Assembly: GCA_944474755.1 (NCBI GenBank)
Contig: OX104112.1
Span: forward strand, 19,432,460 to 19,496,459
Length of the DNA: 64,000 nt
DNA from: Limnoperna fortunei
Lineage: Eukaryota > Mollusca > Bivalvia > Mytilida > Modiolidae
Direction of reading: 5' to 3'
In this document: in pieces, positions 1 to 14,100 of the stretch
Position numbering within the stretch: position 1 is the first letter of the stretch
Layout of the letters: each line of letters starts with the position of its first letter
Notes under the pieces: generated by a model
The model's input: the letters and a program-made list of their open reading frames with translations, nothing else
Told to the model about the DNA's origin: nothing
The model's database searches: none
Position numbers and translations under genes: made by a program

Positions 1-187
1 CACTGTTTGTTTGACAGATGTTTTTGATCTTTTCTTTTGACTTAAATAAATTTTTAAACTGAAATTAAAGAATTTAACTCTATTTCTGATTTGTGTACAG
101 TTAATATATAGTTGTGTTATTTATGAGCTGTAGCTAAGTCAGTTACTGTTGTTCAGAGGATCTTATTTGTTAAAGTTTATTTTTCAG

Positions 188-217
188 ATGATGCACAGCC
201 AGAGGAACAAGAAAAAG
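188..217 (+). CDS. TPX2: TPX2 exon (first in window)
   Basis: A 30 bp microexon between TTTTCAG and GTCAGT reads DAQPEEQEK, with one base borrowed at each side. It is acidic and has no family motif. It is included because its phase joins the next exon exactly. Confidence 0.6.
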
Positions 218-2064
218 GTCAGTTACATGTATTTATAGGATAATTAATTGGGCGGAGTGAATATCCAAAATATGATCACGAGTGCCGCATAACGTATCTG
301 CTTAAACGAGTTTGCGGAACTTGTTGATTAAAATTGATTATCCTATTTATTATATAGATCAAAATTGTTTTCGTAAAATGTTAATGCTTAATCCTAAATT
401 TTATGAACGGCAGATGAATATCTGTAAAGTACAAAACCTAAAAACATTTTGACGGGGAAAAACTCGAGAGTGAAAATAAGCGATAATTTTCACATGTGAT
501 TTACCGTGATTTCTGTCACTCGGAAAATTGGATATTTCATCTCTATCTATATAATAATAAATAGATAAAAATAGTGACTTTTACTTTTATGGTAATGTTA
601 ATCTCTGGAACAAATATACATAAATATTTGTATCATTTTCACATCTTTTTCATAAATAGTGAAAATGGCCCCGACTTCCTGAAAGCTGACACCTATTTGG
701 TGAAGCCTATATAAAAGCATATTTTTACCACAAACCAGATGCAACTAAATGCAATTGTATCTATCTAGACTTGACATTTGAGAACCAGACATTTGATCAA
801 AGGCAAAATTGTGCACACACCTTGTAGTCGGGTATATTTTGAAATGCAGATCAACACCAATGTCTGTATATTCTTGTTGTGCACATGTGAAGATATTCAC
901 TGGATTCGATGTCAATCTACGTTTTCCGTCTGTATTCACAGATGAACTTGCATGAATCAGTCATTTTTTCAATGAAAAGAGCTTCCACATTTACTTATAT
1001 TTCTATTTTAGAAGGAAAAAAGAAAAACTTAAATGAATCCTTGCCGACAAATTTGTGCAAATCGATGAGTGAATGGAAGAGAAGAACAAAGTCAAGAACC
1101 ACTCATGAAACAGAGGAGCCAGTTGCTAAAAGGTGAGAAAGAAAAACCCTGTTATGGTAATGTTGTAACTGAATCCGTGACTGAAAAGGTAAAAGACCTA
1201 TTAAAAGTGGACAAATATTATACTACGTGTAAATGCATGAAAATACTGTTGACATGACACCAGAAAAAATAGTTTTATTTAATGCATTGGATATGGATTG
1301 TGTATTACTGGTGGTAAAAATCCAGTTTGATATCACTTGTTTCACTTACCTGATGGTGTTCTGCTATATGGAAATCTTTCCGGCTTTAGGTCATATCTCG
1401 CCGGAAAGAAAAATATACTAAATATAAATATATAATATATATTTAATATAAATTATTGAGGGGAGGAGGAGGGTAATTCATCAGGTAAGTGAAACTGCGT
1501 TCACAAAATTCTAATTTGTGAACCAAATTATATAATTTGATTAAAAAAAAGATAAACCAAATACACACCAAGTCATGAAACATGAAAAAATAACTGCTAG
1601 ATGACTTAATTTTGAAATTTAGACAGTCTTTCTATTAACCTCGTGGTAAGGGTTTCAACGTATCACAAATCTTGCCCAAAGATCTGATTCATATTACTCT
1701 TTGTTTTTTCGGTCGGTTTCTTTCCTTTTTTCATCTAATGGTGTAAAACTTGGTTTACAAAATTATGTAGTAAATATATTTTACAGGAGATCTCCACCTC
1801 AGCTAAAGAAAGGATTACAAGAATCAAAACAAAAGGCAGTGAAAAGAAATAACAGATCATTAGAGCCCGAACAGAAGTAAGAAATTAATGTCTAGAGACA
1901 TGGCTAATTGTACATGTATGATAACTGTAATGTATTATACACAGTATTTCGTTCTGGACTTCTGACAGGTGTGGAGTAATTAGTCTCTTGTTGAGGTCTG
2001 AACTAATTTTAATGGATACAAAATAAGTATTTTTAAACCATCCATTTAAGACTAATCCGGCAAA

Positions 2065-2111
<47 letters not shown>

Positions 2112-5100
2112 ATAGGTGATTACTGTCCCAGAAATAACATAATTTATCCATAATTTAAGTCTAAAAATATGTCTGAAATTATGCCTCTCGGTTTTATGCC
2201 AAAAATTATTTTTTTCTTTCTCAATATCATTCATTTTGGTGTTTTCAAAAAATCGCCATTGTGACTCAGATAATTTATATATTTGGATCCTCTCTAGACT
2301 TTCCTTGGAGTTATGTGATGTATGGTGGTGGGCAGGCAGTAATCATGTCTGCCAATTTGAGAAACATTTCAAAGGTATCATATGTGAAATCAAGTCAAGT
2401 TAAAATGTTATGTTTAAAATTTGAGATTATGGATAAATGGCCCAAATTACTGACAAAATTCATAAGAATTGCTGAAAGTTTCAAAAATGGGATAGACCCC
2501 CACGGGTATCATCAGAATTTATTGAATGTTAGGTGGTAGTGTGTTGACAAATTTAATTCCTTTTTTTTAATAAATTTTCAGAACTGACACAGAAATAAAG
2601 AAACTACGAAGATCAGCAGGAAATTTGCAGAATGGGAATATAAAAAGGTCAGGGTCATTCTCAAGGTTACCAGTCAACAATGGCAAGCAGGTGATTGGCA
2701 AAGCTGCTAACCCATCCCTCAACACCAGTTTAGGGGCTAGGAGAGTACCACAGAGAGCAAGATCAGTTTCTTCCATTCCTGTTCCTAATAGTCCCAAGAC
2801 AACTGAAAATGAAAAGAAGGAAACGGAGCACAGACCTAAATTAACTATGCCAACTACACCTACTTGTTTAAAGTAAGAGCTTTGAGAAGTATACATATGT
2901 TTTAATTCATCTTGGCAAGGGGGTCGTTTTTCACACTTTACCTTATATAGCCTCAAAACTATTAGTAAGTAATCTTACAAAAATAATGTTAAGGTCATGT
3001 AAAAATAATCATTAGCTTCTCAGGCCACTTTTCAAATTATTTGATGAGGCAGGGAGGAGTCTTGTTTTTTTTTGTTTTTTTTTCCTTGTTTTTTCTTGAA
3101 AAAATTGTTGCTTCTCAAGCCATTTTTCAAATTTATTAATGAGACAGGGTGGCTCTTTTTTTTTCTGGCATGTACTTGTGGAAACTTTCATCATGTCTGA
3201 ATTATTAAAATATAGCATCTGTTCTTATATACTGGTATATAAAACAAGAAATGGAAGAATTCCGTTTTAATGGGAAATTTAAACCAACTTTTTGTATACA
3301 TATGTGTCGTCTTCTTTTTGATATATGTACTGCAATTGGTAACCGTACAACAACTCGGACCGTAGTAAGGACAGCTCAGCCCGTAAAAATAGGAAACTCG
3401 GACTGCATTTATTTCTTATACTGTCATTAAAATGCGATAGTCCTGTTTATAATATTTATCCATATAACGTTATGATTTTTTTCTAGTAAATTGAAATAGT
3501 TCTATTCTAATGTAAATTGATTTAATTATATAAAGGTTAACTGTTAAGATGAGAAATGCGACACAAATAACAACATTAAATCTTAAGAATTCAGAAAACA
3601 CTCACAATTATCTTGAATAATTGTGGCTTCAATTAATGTGATCAGTAATCAAATTGTTTCAATTTTAAGATCTGAAAGAATTTGATGCCGTGATGAAAAT
3701 GAAAAAGTGTTAAAAGTTACATTAACCACCATTTAAACAAAGTATACCATTTGATATGTCATTTAACCATGTATGATTCTCCTATTTTGTACATCTTACA
3801 TTTTACAGACGAAACCCAACTATCAAGGCTGCTTTGGTGAAAAATACTGAGGAGAAAGAACTGGAAACAATTGCACAGTTTAGACAAAAGCTTTCTAAAC
3901 AACTTAAACAAAACCAGGAGAGTTTCAAAAAAGCTGTTGTGGCACCAAGCTATGTTCCTGTTCAGTCAAAAAGTAAACCAACACAACCACAAGAGTTCAA
4001 GTTTTTGACGGATGATAGAATAAAGAGCCAGCCAGTAGAAGCTACCTCGACCAGTCCTGTAGATTATGTAAGAATGTTGAGGTCGGATACAAACAAAGCT
4101 GCAGTGAGTTTATACAATAGTTGCTTAAATACATATACAATTTTAGTTGTCCTCAATTGATGTAGTAAAATTTTTTAATTTACAAAAAATGACAAACGAT
4201 ATTGTGTGCAGACTCCAACCTTAATTTAAAAGGGTTGCCAGTTTTCTCACCAAATGTCAAGCATTTTCACCAGGTACTCCAGCCTATTCTCCTAATAAAA
4301 TGTGTGATACTATATCATATCTGAAAAATTTCTAAAAGTAGCATGAAACACCAGTCATACAAACAAACAATCAAAGGCACTATTTTTGTAACATATAATT
4401 TGGTAATTCCTTCAAACATTCAAACATAAATTTAGTAAATGTTCCCGATTACTTGTAGGCTCAGACCAACAAAGGTTTGACTTGTCCGAAACCTTTCAAC
4501 CTAACAGAGAGCAGGAAAAGAAAGATAGGTAATTCTTCAGATACTCTGGATGAATCCTACCACTCCACGGCAGAGAAAGTTAGAGCATTTGAAAAACAAA
4601 CACCTGATAGATACAGATCAAAACCTAGAGGTAACATTAAAAGAAAGCACATAGATGTTCTGTTTGACACAGTGTTGTATGCACTCCTTCCATATAACAA
4701 ACTCATTTAGTGGCCCGCTTCAGGGCAATTCATGCAGCCTCTTATCAAATGTGGCCCAGTTCATTGACTTTTTCAATTGTTTATTAGCTACCAATTGCAT
4801 AAAAACTTTTGCAGATTTTCATTTGATACTTCAGCTAAAGTGGGGTTTTTTCTTTATTTAGATTTGGATTTTTCTGTTTTGCTGAAGTATGTTTTCATTA
4901 CTATAAAAAATTGGGTATTACACATACTGTCACATAATGTTTATGCCGTTGTATTGGTCCTTTTTGTTGTTTTTCCATAGTATGGTGATTTATTGTTTTA
5001 GTGATTGATTTCATTGTGAAGTTTGTGTTTTGTTTGCCTGCTTTTATTGCATAATTGTTTTTCAGGAAACATTCCATATTTGGATTTCAATATAAAGTTA

Positions 5101-8100
5101 TAAAAATTCAGACATGTTGTTATTTTCTCTCTATATCAAGCACTTAAGAGATGCAGACTATCAAATATCTTTGGTCTCTACTGTGTAATAAGTTTTGGAA
5201 AAGAGCTTTATTTTATATATATTTTACATGTATTTCCTTTATTTCATTTGAAAGAACCTGCACCCAAAAAGGGGCCATTACCAGCTGTGACGGTTCCAAT
5301 AACACCACAGTTGGAGACAAGATCAAGATCACGACCACAACATATACCTAGTCAACAAGAACTAGAGGAACAAGAGATTGAAGAAATGAAAAAGTATATT
5401 AATTGTTTGTTTCCCTTTCTTTTGTAGTAGTTTCCTAGGTTAAATAATTCACTGGTCCTAGGTTCGGGACCTGCTGATTTGCATATTGGACCTGTACATC
5501 ATAACATAGACTGAGACATACAGAGCAGTTAAGTTCAAAAAGAGACTGTACTTTATTCATTTATATTTATTGTTTTTATACCCTCCCCATGGATATGAGA
5601 GTCCGTCTGTCCATACCTCAGGTTTCTAGATAACTCAGATATGTGTCAACAGACGTTGTTTAAATTTTGCACAGCTGTTAAGTACTTTAAATGAAGATCA
5701 AGTTAGATTTTCCGCACAATCCAATTTGTAGTTTTTGACTGAGGCAAATTCAAAATTTTGTTTGGTCAACAATTAGTGGTTTCCAGGTGGTAACTTAAAA
5801 ATGTGTCATTAGATTTTGTTAAAACTTAGCATAGCTGTTAAGTATGATAAAATGATGATCAATTTCAATTTTCAGCAAAATCCAATTTGTAGTTTAGTAT
5901 CAAAATCATCGAAGACCTGGGGTATTTTATGCCCCAGCGACGACATGTCCGGGGGCCATTAAGTTTTACTCATGTCCGTCCCTACATCCGTACGATTTTC
6001 CATGAAACTTTTCTCAGAAACCAAACATGAGAACAATTTGAAATTTGGCAGGGTGGTTCAATATCACAAGTTGTACGTCCTATGTGACTTCCAGACCTGT
6101 TGAACAAAAAATTCCTGTAATGGGACTTTATTTGTATGTATGTATGTACGAACTTCCGTCATGCTTTTCTCAGAAACAGTAAATGAGAACAATTTGAAAT
6201 TTGGCAGGGTGGTTCAGTATCATAAGTTGTATGTCCTTTGCAACTTTCACACCTGTCGGACAACTACTTCCTGTTTGGGACTTCATTTGTACGTAAATAC
6301 GTCCGTCCGTATGTACGAATTAACGTCCAGCTTTTCTCTGAAACCGTACATAAGAACAATTTGAAATTTGGCAGGGTGGTTCAGTATCACAAGTTGTACG
6401 TCCTATGTGACTTTCAGACCTGTCGAACAAAAAATTCCTGTAATGGGACTTCATTTGTATGTATGTATGTACGAACTTCCGTCAAGCTTTTCTCAGAAAC
6501 AGTACATGAGAACAATTTGAAATTTGGCAGGGTGGTTCAGTATCATAAGTTGTATGTCCTTTGCGACTTTCACACCTGTCAGACAACTACTTCCTGTTTG
6601 GGACTTCATTTGTACGTAAATACGTCCGTCCGTATGTACGAATTAACGTCCAGCTTTTCTCAGAAACAGTACATGAGAACAATTTGAAATTTGGCAGGGT
6701 GGTTCAGTATCATAAGTTGTATGTCCTTTGCGACTTTCACACCTGTCGGACAACTACTTCCTGTTTGGGACTTCATTTGTACGTAAATACGTCCGTCCGT
6801 ATGTACGAATTAACGTCCAGCTTTTCTCTGAAACCGTACATAAGAACAATTTGAAATTTGGCAGGGTGGTTCAGTATCACAAGTTGTACGTCCTAGGCAA
6901 CTTTCAGACCTGTAGGACAACTACTTCCTGTTTGGGACTTCATTTGTATGTAAATTCGTCTGTCCGTATGTACAAATTTCCATCAAGCTTTTCTCAGAAA
7001 CCGTACATAAGAACAATTTGAAATTTGGCAGGGTGGTTCAGTATAACAAGTTGTAAGTCCTAAGCAACTTTCAGACCTGTCTGACAACTACTTCCTGTTT
7101 GGGACTTCCATTAAGCGGGGGCATCTGTGTCCCATGATTTTTTTTATTACCCCTATTACTAGTAATAAATATGGCTAATAAAATACTTATTCCCTATAAA
7201 GCTGAAATCTTAAGCTTAAGATTAGCCCCCACCTATATTATTGAGTTATGTCGTTCAAGTAACAGCAACAACAATCCCACCCCCTTACCACCCCCATTAA
7301 CACTTGAAAAATAATTTGTATTTACTATTTTTAGGTATGTGCTTCATGGTGAGCCAGCATGAGAATGAGTCTTATTTTATTTACCAGGGTGCTTGAAAGA
7401 GCAAAATCTCAAGCATAAGTTTTTGATAATAATAATTTTTTTTAGAAACCAGTTTAAAGCCCACCCAGTGAACACAAAAATATTACAGAACCCAGCAACA
7501 GGTGTGAAAAAAGTAGCCTCTAAGCCACCTACACAGGTTGAGGAGTTTAACTTGGAGGGACTCAAACGTCACCATAACAAGTCGATAGAGAAGAAGGAAG
7601 AAAAATATGAGTTTCATGCACAGCCTGTTCCTAAAGATATACTAGAGGGACCTGTGGTAACTAATGTGTTCATTTCTCTGAGGGTCATATTAATTGTCCG
7701 CCATTGTTCAAAGTTTGCAAAAAAACACACTTTTTCAAAACACAATCATTTCATACTTACGGTAAGGAATGAACTCTGTTAACACATGAAATTTAGAAAG
7801 TGTACACAAAAACGTTAATATTTTTAACCTTTCATTGCATGCTTTGGAACATGGTTGACATTTATGGATGACCCCTAAAACAGTTAATGTTTACACCAGC
7901 CCCAATATGGAAAGCAATAAAAAATGAATAATCCATCAGTTCTGAGATAAACAGATCACCATTTGATCAAAGCTTGAAAAATAGATATGTGGCATGAAAT
8001 TTATTATGTATAAAGCAGATAAATTTTACCGATACTGTAAATTAGATCATATAGGTTTGGTATGTAAGTAAATAGAGAAAACTGTACAAGTCTACTGAGT

Positions 8101-11100
8101 TGATATGTCTCAACAATACCATGTATAACTGTAGAACTCTACCGAGTTGATATGTCTCAACAATACCATGTATAACTGTAGAAGTCAACCGAGTTGATAT
8201 GTCTCAACAAAACCATGTATAACTGTAGAAGTCTACCGAGGCGATATGTCTCAACAATACCATGTATAACTGTAGAAGTTTACCGAGTTGATATGTCTTA
8301 ACAATACCATGTATAACTGTAGACGTCTACCGATTTGATATGTCTCAACAATACCATGTATAACTGTAGAAGTCTACCGAGTTGATATGTCTCAACAATA
8401 CCATGTATAACTGTAGAAGTCTACGGAGGTGATATGTCTCAACAAAATCATGTATAACTGTAGAAGTGTACCGAGTTGATATGTCTCAACAATACCATGT
8501 ATAACTGTAGAAGTCTACGGAATTGATATGTCTCAACAATACCATGTATAACTGTAGAAATCTACCGAGTTGATATGTCTCAACAATGCCATGTATTTAA
8601 GATAATGCTTAAATATATTTATAAATTATATGAATTTATAGTGTCTTAAATATACAAGAACCGTAGACATAATCTATAGTACAAAATCCTAGGAATAAAT
8701 TATTGCAAAAAAATAGTGCAAATGTACAACAAACTATAACATACTATATGAAGGTGAAACTACTTTCAGGGAATCAAACAACCCAAGGTTAAACCTGTTA
8801 CAGTTCCTATGTCTCCTGCCTTTGCATTAAAACACAGAGTAAGGATGCCAATTGAGGTTCCAGATGAGCCAGAGGTATGGTACTTTTGTACTTTAAATAC
8901 ATGTTGCTAATAGTATTGTCTGTACACCTGGTCTGTGTCGCTTTAATAGGAAATTTGGCATAAGCTTTTCATTGTGTGATTTATATTCAGTTAAAGCACA
9001 GGTATCTAATCAGAGCCTTATAGTGATCAGTCTGTTTGTCCGTCCGAAAGTAATTTTGTCTGGGCTGTAACGGTAAGCTTTTGATATTTGGTATATTGGT
9101 AGAAATCAAGGTCAGCTGGGCCCACAGATGTATATTATCCAGTTTGTTTCTATTTGGTAAAGGTGATTTAATTTATGTCTCTTTTCTTTGAATTTTGCCT
9201 TTTTACTACCTCCCTGGGATTTAGATTAAGTTTGAATAACCCATGTAATTGTAACATTTTTTTTTTTAAATACCTAAGTTTATTTATTTAGCAAGGTCTG
9301 TTCACCTTGAAAAATTAGTGACAAAATTGGTATTGTTCATTAATGGTGTACAAGTTATCTTCCTTGTTTCTGTATATCATTCTATGATTTTTGTCTCGGA
9401 CTGTACGATAGTCCCTGGCGAGATATACATGTATGTGAGTCCAGCGGCGGCAGCATAAACACATGAAATTATATGTTTATCTTTGTAAGCTTAAGCCCGA
9501 GATCCATAAAAATTGGTTCAGTGTTAGCTAACTTGCCAGTCAGTCACCTGTCAGCTGACCTGGACCTCAATGTTCAAGTTTTTGGTCTAGGGCAGTTCCT
9601 CGAACCATGAATGGTAGGTGGTATGACAATATTTGGTTTATAGATTGATGATTGGTACGTGTCACCTGACCTTGACCTTAATTTCACAAGTTTTTGGATT
9701 AGTTCAGTTCCTCTGTATTTTAACATGTTGCTTATGAAGTACTGTTTTTCATAACTGATGCAGAATGCAGGCGAGACATTTTTCTGTGTCCACACTTGTT
9801 CTTGATGATAAATGCCTTTTTTTTCCTCACCGGAGGTATTAACAGTAGTATGGGTGTTATGACCTAACTTTGAAAAGAAATCAAGATATCAGCACTGTTA
9901 TTCTGGAATTTGATGAATCCCTTTCTTTTTAATATCATATTACATCTACCCTTGCAAAAACAACAACAGGTCAACAAATATTTAGTAATAAATAAATTTT
10001 GCAAAGTGTATGATTAATTTAACTACATGTATACAAGCAGAAAAGAAGAGAAGGGTTCTGATAAATAAACCAAACAATTGTGTGTTCACCATGATAAGTG
10101 AAATTTCAGGACAGCAAATCTTACTCCAGAAGAAAAGTTCCTCACAGTGGTATTCCATTTCAACCTGCTCTTAGTCATAAAAGTACTGTACCAGAACCAT
10201 TTGGATTTGACGAAAGAGATAAAATGCGCTTGGCTCAAAAAGCTGCAAAAACAGAGCAGATTCTTCAAGAGGAACAAATGGTTAGGTTATAAACGACAAT
10301 AATTGTCAAAGGCAGAGACAAGGCTTTGTTATGAAACATGTGGAATCTGTTCTAAGGCTCTGCAATATTTAAGTCCTTAAAAGAACCGATTGGTCAATCA
10401 AAATGTCTTATGATTAATTAGTGGTTGGTGGGGAAATTTTTGAAATATGTATTTTTTAAATAATATTATGAAATTTCGATATCTATTCTTCTATAAATTT
10501 TTGCTAATACTGGCATTTTGGATTGTGGAAAATTTGATTGACATATTGGTTTGTGGGAAGTTTTGTCTCTACCTTTATTGTAGTGGTTTGTCTTTAGTGT
10601 TTGAGATTAAAGTGTTGTGGTTAAGGATTTCTTAAAACCATACAAATATTACAAAATTGCTTTTTTCTTCTCATAAATACAGTAATTATTACATCTCATT
10701 ATGTGGCTAACTGGATTAGCCCGAGAATATTTGGTGGAATATTAGGCACACTCATATAACAACACTTTAATCTCATGTGGTGTTTTATACATATAATTTC
10801 ACCCGCCTCAGATTTCTCACTTAAAATAATTTTTATGACCAGGAAGAAATAGTGAAGAGCCATCCGATTCCTCATGTAGGTGTGCCATTTCAGCCCAAGC
10901 TTGATCATAAACGAACTGTTCCTGTTCCCTTCACTTTCGAAGAGCGGGATAAGGAAAGGTTACATAGAAAAGAGGAGAAAATTGCAGTGATTTTAGAGGA
11001 AGAGCGCCAGGTAGAACTTTATGCAGGCTTGTTTTACAGTAAAACCTTGGAACCTTGCCATAATTGGGAATTATATTGTGAACGCACTTCATAATTTATT

Positions 11101-14100
11101 TGAGCCCTTGTTAAAATATTTTTGATTCCCTTTCTCCTACCTAGATTTCATCTTCTTAAAAGCTTGAAAGTTGGGGGGTGTATACTGATGGCGGTGGCCA
11201 TCTGTTCCATTACACTTTGGGGTACCCAACTTTTATCTGCAGCTCCACCTACACCCCTGAATAGAATTTGATGAACCTTTGACGGTATATTTGTGACATT
11301 GTGTCATTCTGTACCTGAGATATTTGTGTTTTACCATAACAAAACATATACTTCTTCCACATAGGGAAAGGAAGTACGGTATCTGATTTTGTATTAAGTT
11401 TTTATTTATCGATCAATAAAAAGCTTTGACTGATAAAAAAAAAATTCAAATAATATTTTGGTAGGGTGCATGTTTAGCAGGAAAGGGGGGATAAATACAA
11501 GATGTTTATCTCATTTTGCAAAAATTAGATAAATTTGAATCGTTGTAAAAATAGTAATGAGTACTAAAAGAAAAATGGGCCAATCATACTAAACGCGTAG
11601 ATATTTTGAAGGAACGAGGTTTTACTGTACTTTGATTTTGCATGGAGATTCTAAACTGCATATTATTTAATAATGAAAGGGACGCTTTCTTGTTAAAAAG
11701 TGCTTAGTGCCATATATGGCAATAGAAAGAATGCATGTCCTGCATGTAAACCATGATTGAAGGAATGTACTGATAAAAGGTGAACCATTCCTGAAAGAAA
11801 AAAAGTCAGTTTTTTATTGTCATTAGATTTTAGATTTTCCAATGTAAATTTTGGTTTAGGCAATTTTATACTGTTAAAATTTCATATTAGCTTTTGCTTG
11901 TTCTCAGGCCAGAGAATTTAAAGCAAATCCTCTTCCCAGTCCAACTGCTGATCAGCTGCCCCAAAAACAAGTTAAACCAGCTACTGTTCCAGAACCTTTC
12001 CACATGGATACAGACTATAGATTGAATAAGAGCGACGAACGCAAAAGACAGGTATGTCAGTAGTAATCTTGACGATGTTGACATTAAACAAGAAACTCAT
12101 GGAATGAACATTAAAAGTCTCAGAAAAAAATTCTCAAAATGTTGAAAATCAATTCTTTTTATTGCCAAATCCAAAGTAGTTACAATGACATATTAGCAGT
12201 ATGTTAATTGGATACTCTGCTGTTGTTTGCACTATCCATGCAGTGATTCTTCATATTTTATCAATATAATATTTGATAGAAATCAATTTATATGTGTGAA
12301 CCATTTAAACTTATCTCTTATCACCTTGTAGTTAGAGGACGAGCTGAACCCAAAGATTCAGTTTAAAGCCAGACCACCAGAAGTTTTAAAAAGAGAACCG
12401 TTTATTCCAGAAAAATCAACAAAACCTTTAACAGGTGTGTTACATGAAATTTGGATAATTATAAATATGTGTTAAACTCAGACATAATAGGTTGCTATAA
12501 GGAATTATCAGCCAGCGAAAATGTAATATTACCCATAGACCCTAGGCAAGTGGAATATACATTTTTGCGGGGTTAGATATCCTGATAGTGAACATATATC
12601 AAAGTCAATAATTGTTTCTATTACATGAATAAAATCACCATCTTCCTTCATCAGGAAAAAAGGATGCTTACATTTTATAATTGTTGTGATGCTGGTTACT
12701 CTTAATATTTTCTGTTAATACTGCATTTTTAATGATTTTTAATTATTAATGATTTGCTGATAATCCCTGAAATTCATTTTCATCACATTTCAAATATTGA
12801 TAAATAAATCAATAATTTTATTCTTACATTTTTCAACAGTATATTTTATAATTACAGATGATTTTAATGACCTCTAAAATGTAAATTTATTATTAAGTTG
12901 GAACAGTCAGGCTTTATCTGGTCAAAACCTGGTCAATATTGAATTCTGCTTGACTACTGTGCAGCTGATTGGTGCAGCAGACCAAAATTTCCATATTTTT
13001 ATCTAATTTTAGTACAGTTACGATTTATCTTGACCCGAAAGTTGTTATTTGACCATCAAAAACACACAAAATTCTATTCATGTAATAATATCAGATTATT
13101 ACATGGCATTTTTGATATCATATGCATTATTAGCCCAAGGTTTGATATTGGCCCAAGAGCCGCAGGCTCGAGGGCTAATATCAACCGAGGGCTTATAATG
13201 CATATGATATCAAAAATGTCATGTAATGGTCTTTTTATCATATGCTTCAGCAGGGGAAAATGAAATGTGCTCCGAATTAGTTTTTAAGTAATTTAGATAA
13301 TATTTTCAGATCACTCACGGTTTGTTTCTTTTTGTGTGTTAGTTTTCATTGACTTAAGATAATCCAAAGAATTGTCCATATCCTTGCATTCGTATCATGC
13401 ATGTCATCTGCTTTATCGTTCGACGTCATATTTGTAAACAATTCCGGTAATCTCCGATCATTTACAGAAAGGCATGTGATAACACTTACGGAAAAGCGTG
13501 TAATAACATTCGGAAGCAGTTAATAACATTTTGATATCAGCCCACTTTGCCAATCTGGTAAAATATCAAATTTTTGCCCATTTATTCCTTTTATCATACA
13601 GTAAAAAATATAAGTTATTTACTATAAGTATATGATAATTTTGGTTATTACCAAGAGAAATAGTTATACCATATGAAACAATACTTTTGACCCATCTGTC
13701 CTTCCGTCTGTCAGTCATGTTCTTGTCTGTGCAGCTTTATGTAACCACACAACAGAGTTCAGTGAGATTTCATCGTTAATAAGAACATACTACATGTATG
13801 TAGATGAACATGGACTTGTGATTCCATATTTTTCTAACATTTATGCCCCTTTGAACACAATATTTTGAACTAAATTTTTGAAAACTTTGTCTAGCGTAAT
13901 TTCTTTGGAACCACACAACATAATTTCATAAAATTATTTATGTTATAAGAAGACATATTTGTCACATAACATGTAAAGATCTTTGTGAAACAGTTGTTTT
14001 CGTTCAGTGGTAAAATCAGGATAAGTATGTTATTTAAGGATTGTTTTCAATTGCTGGTTGGGACCTCGGTGGCCGAGTGGTCAAGGTAGTTCGTTTACTA

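Noticed and set aside
1885..2234. Minus-strand frames with IYIYIYIY
   Set aside because: They arise from the (AT)n microsatellite at 2071.
6140..7021. Long overlapping open frames (up to 149 codons) with repeated SFVRKYVRPYVRI words
   Set aside because: They are translations of the 156-167 bp tandem units; the same peptides recur at 31663-32363 in another copy of the array, and there is no family or splice context.
8070..8597. Regular 47 bp repeat that might suggest a CRISPR array
   Set aside because: Units are contiguous with no unique spacers and lie in the intron of a eukaryotic gene; it is a minisatellite.
10699..10908. Minus-strand frame opposite the TPX2 exon at 10843
   Set aside because: It is the shadow of a TPX2 exon; the plus strand has the conserved motifs and splice sites.
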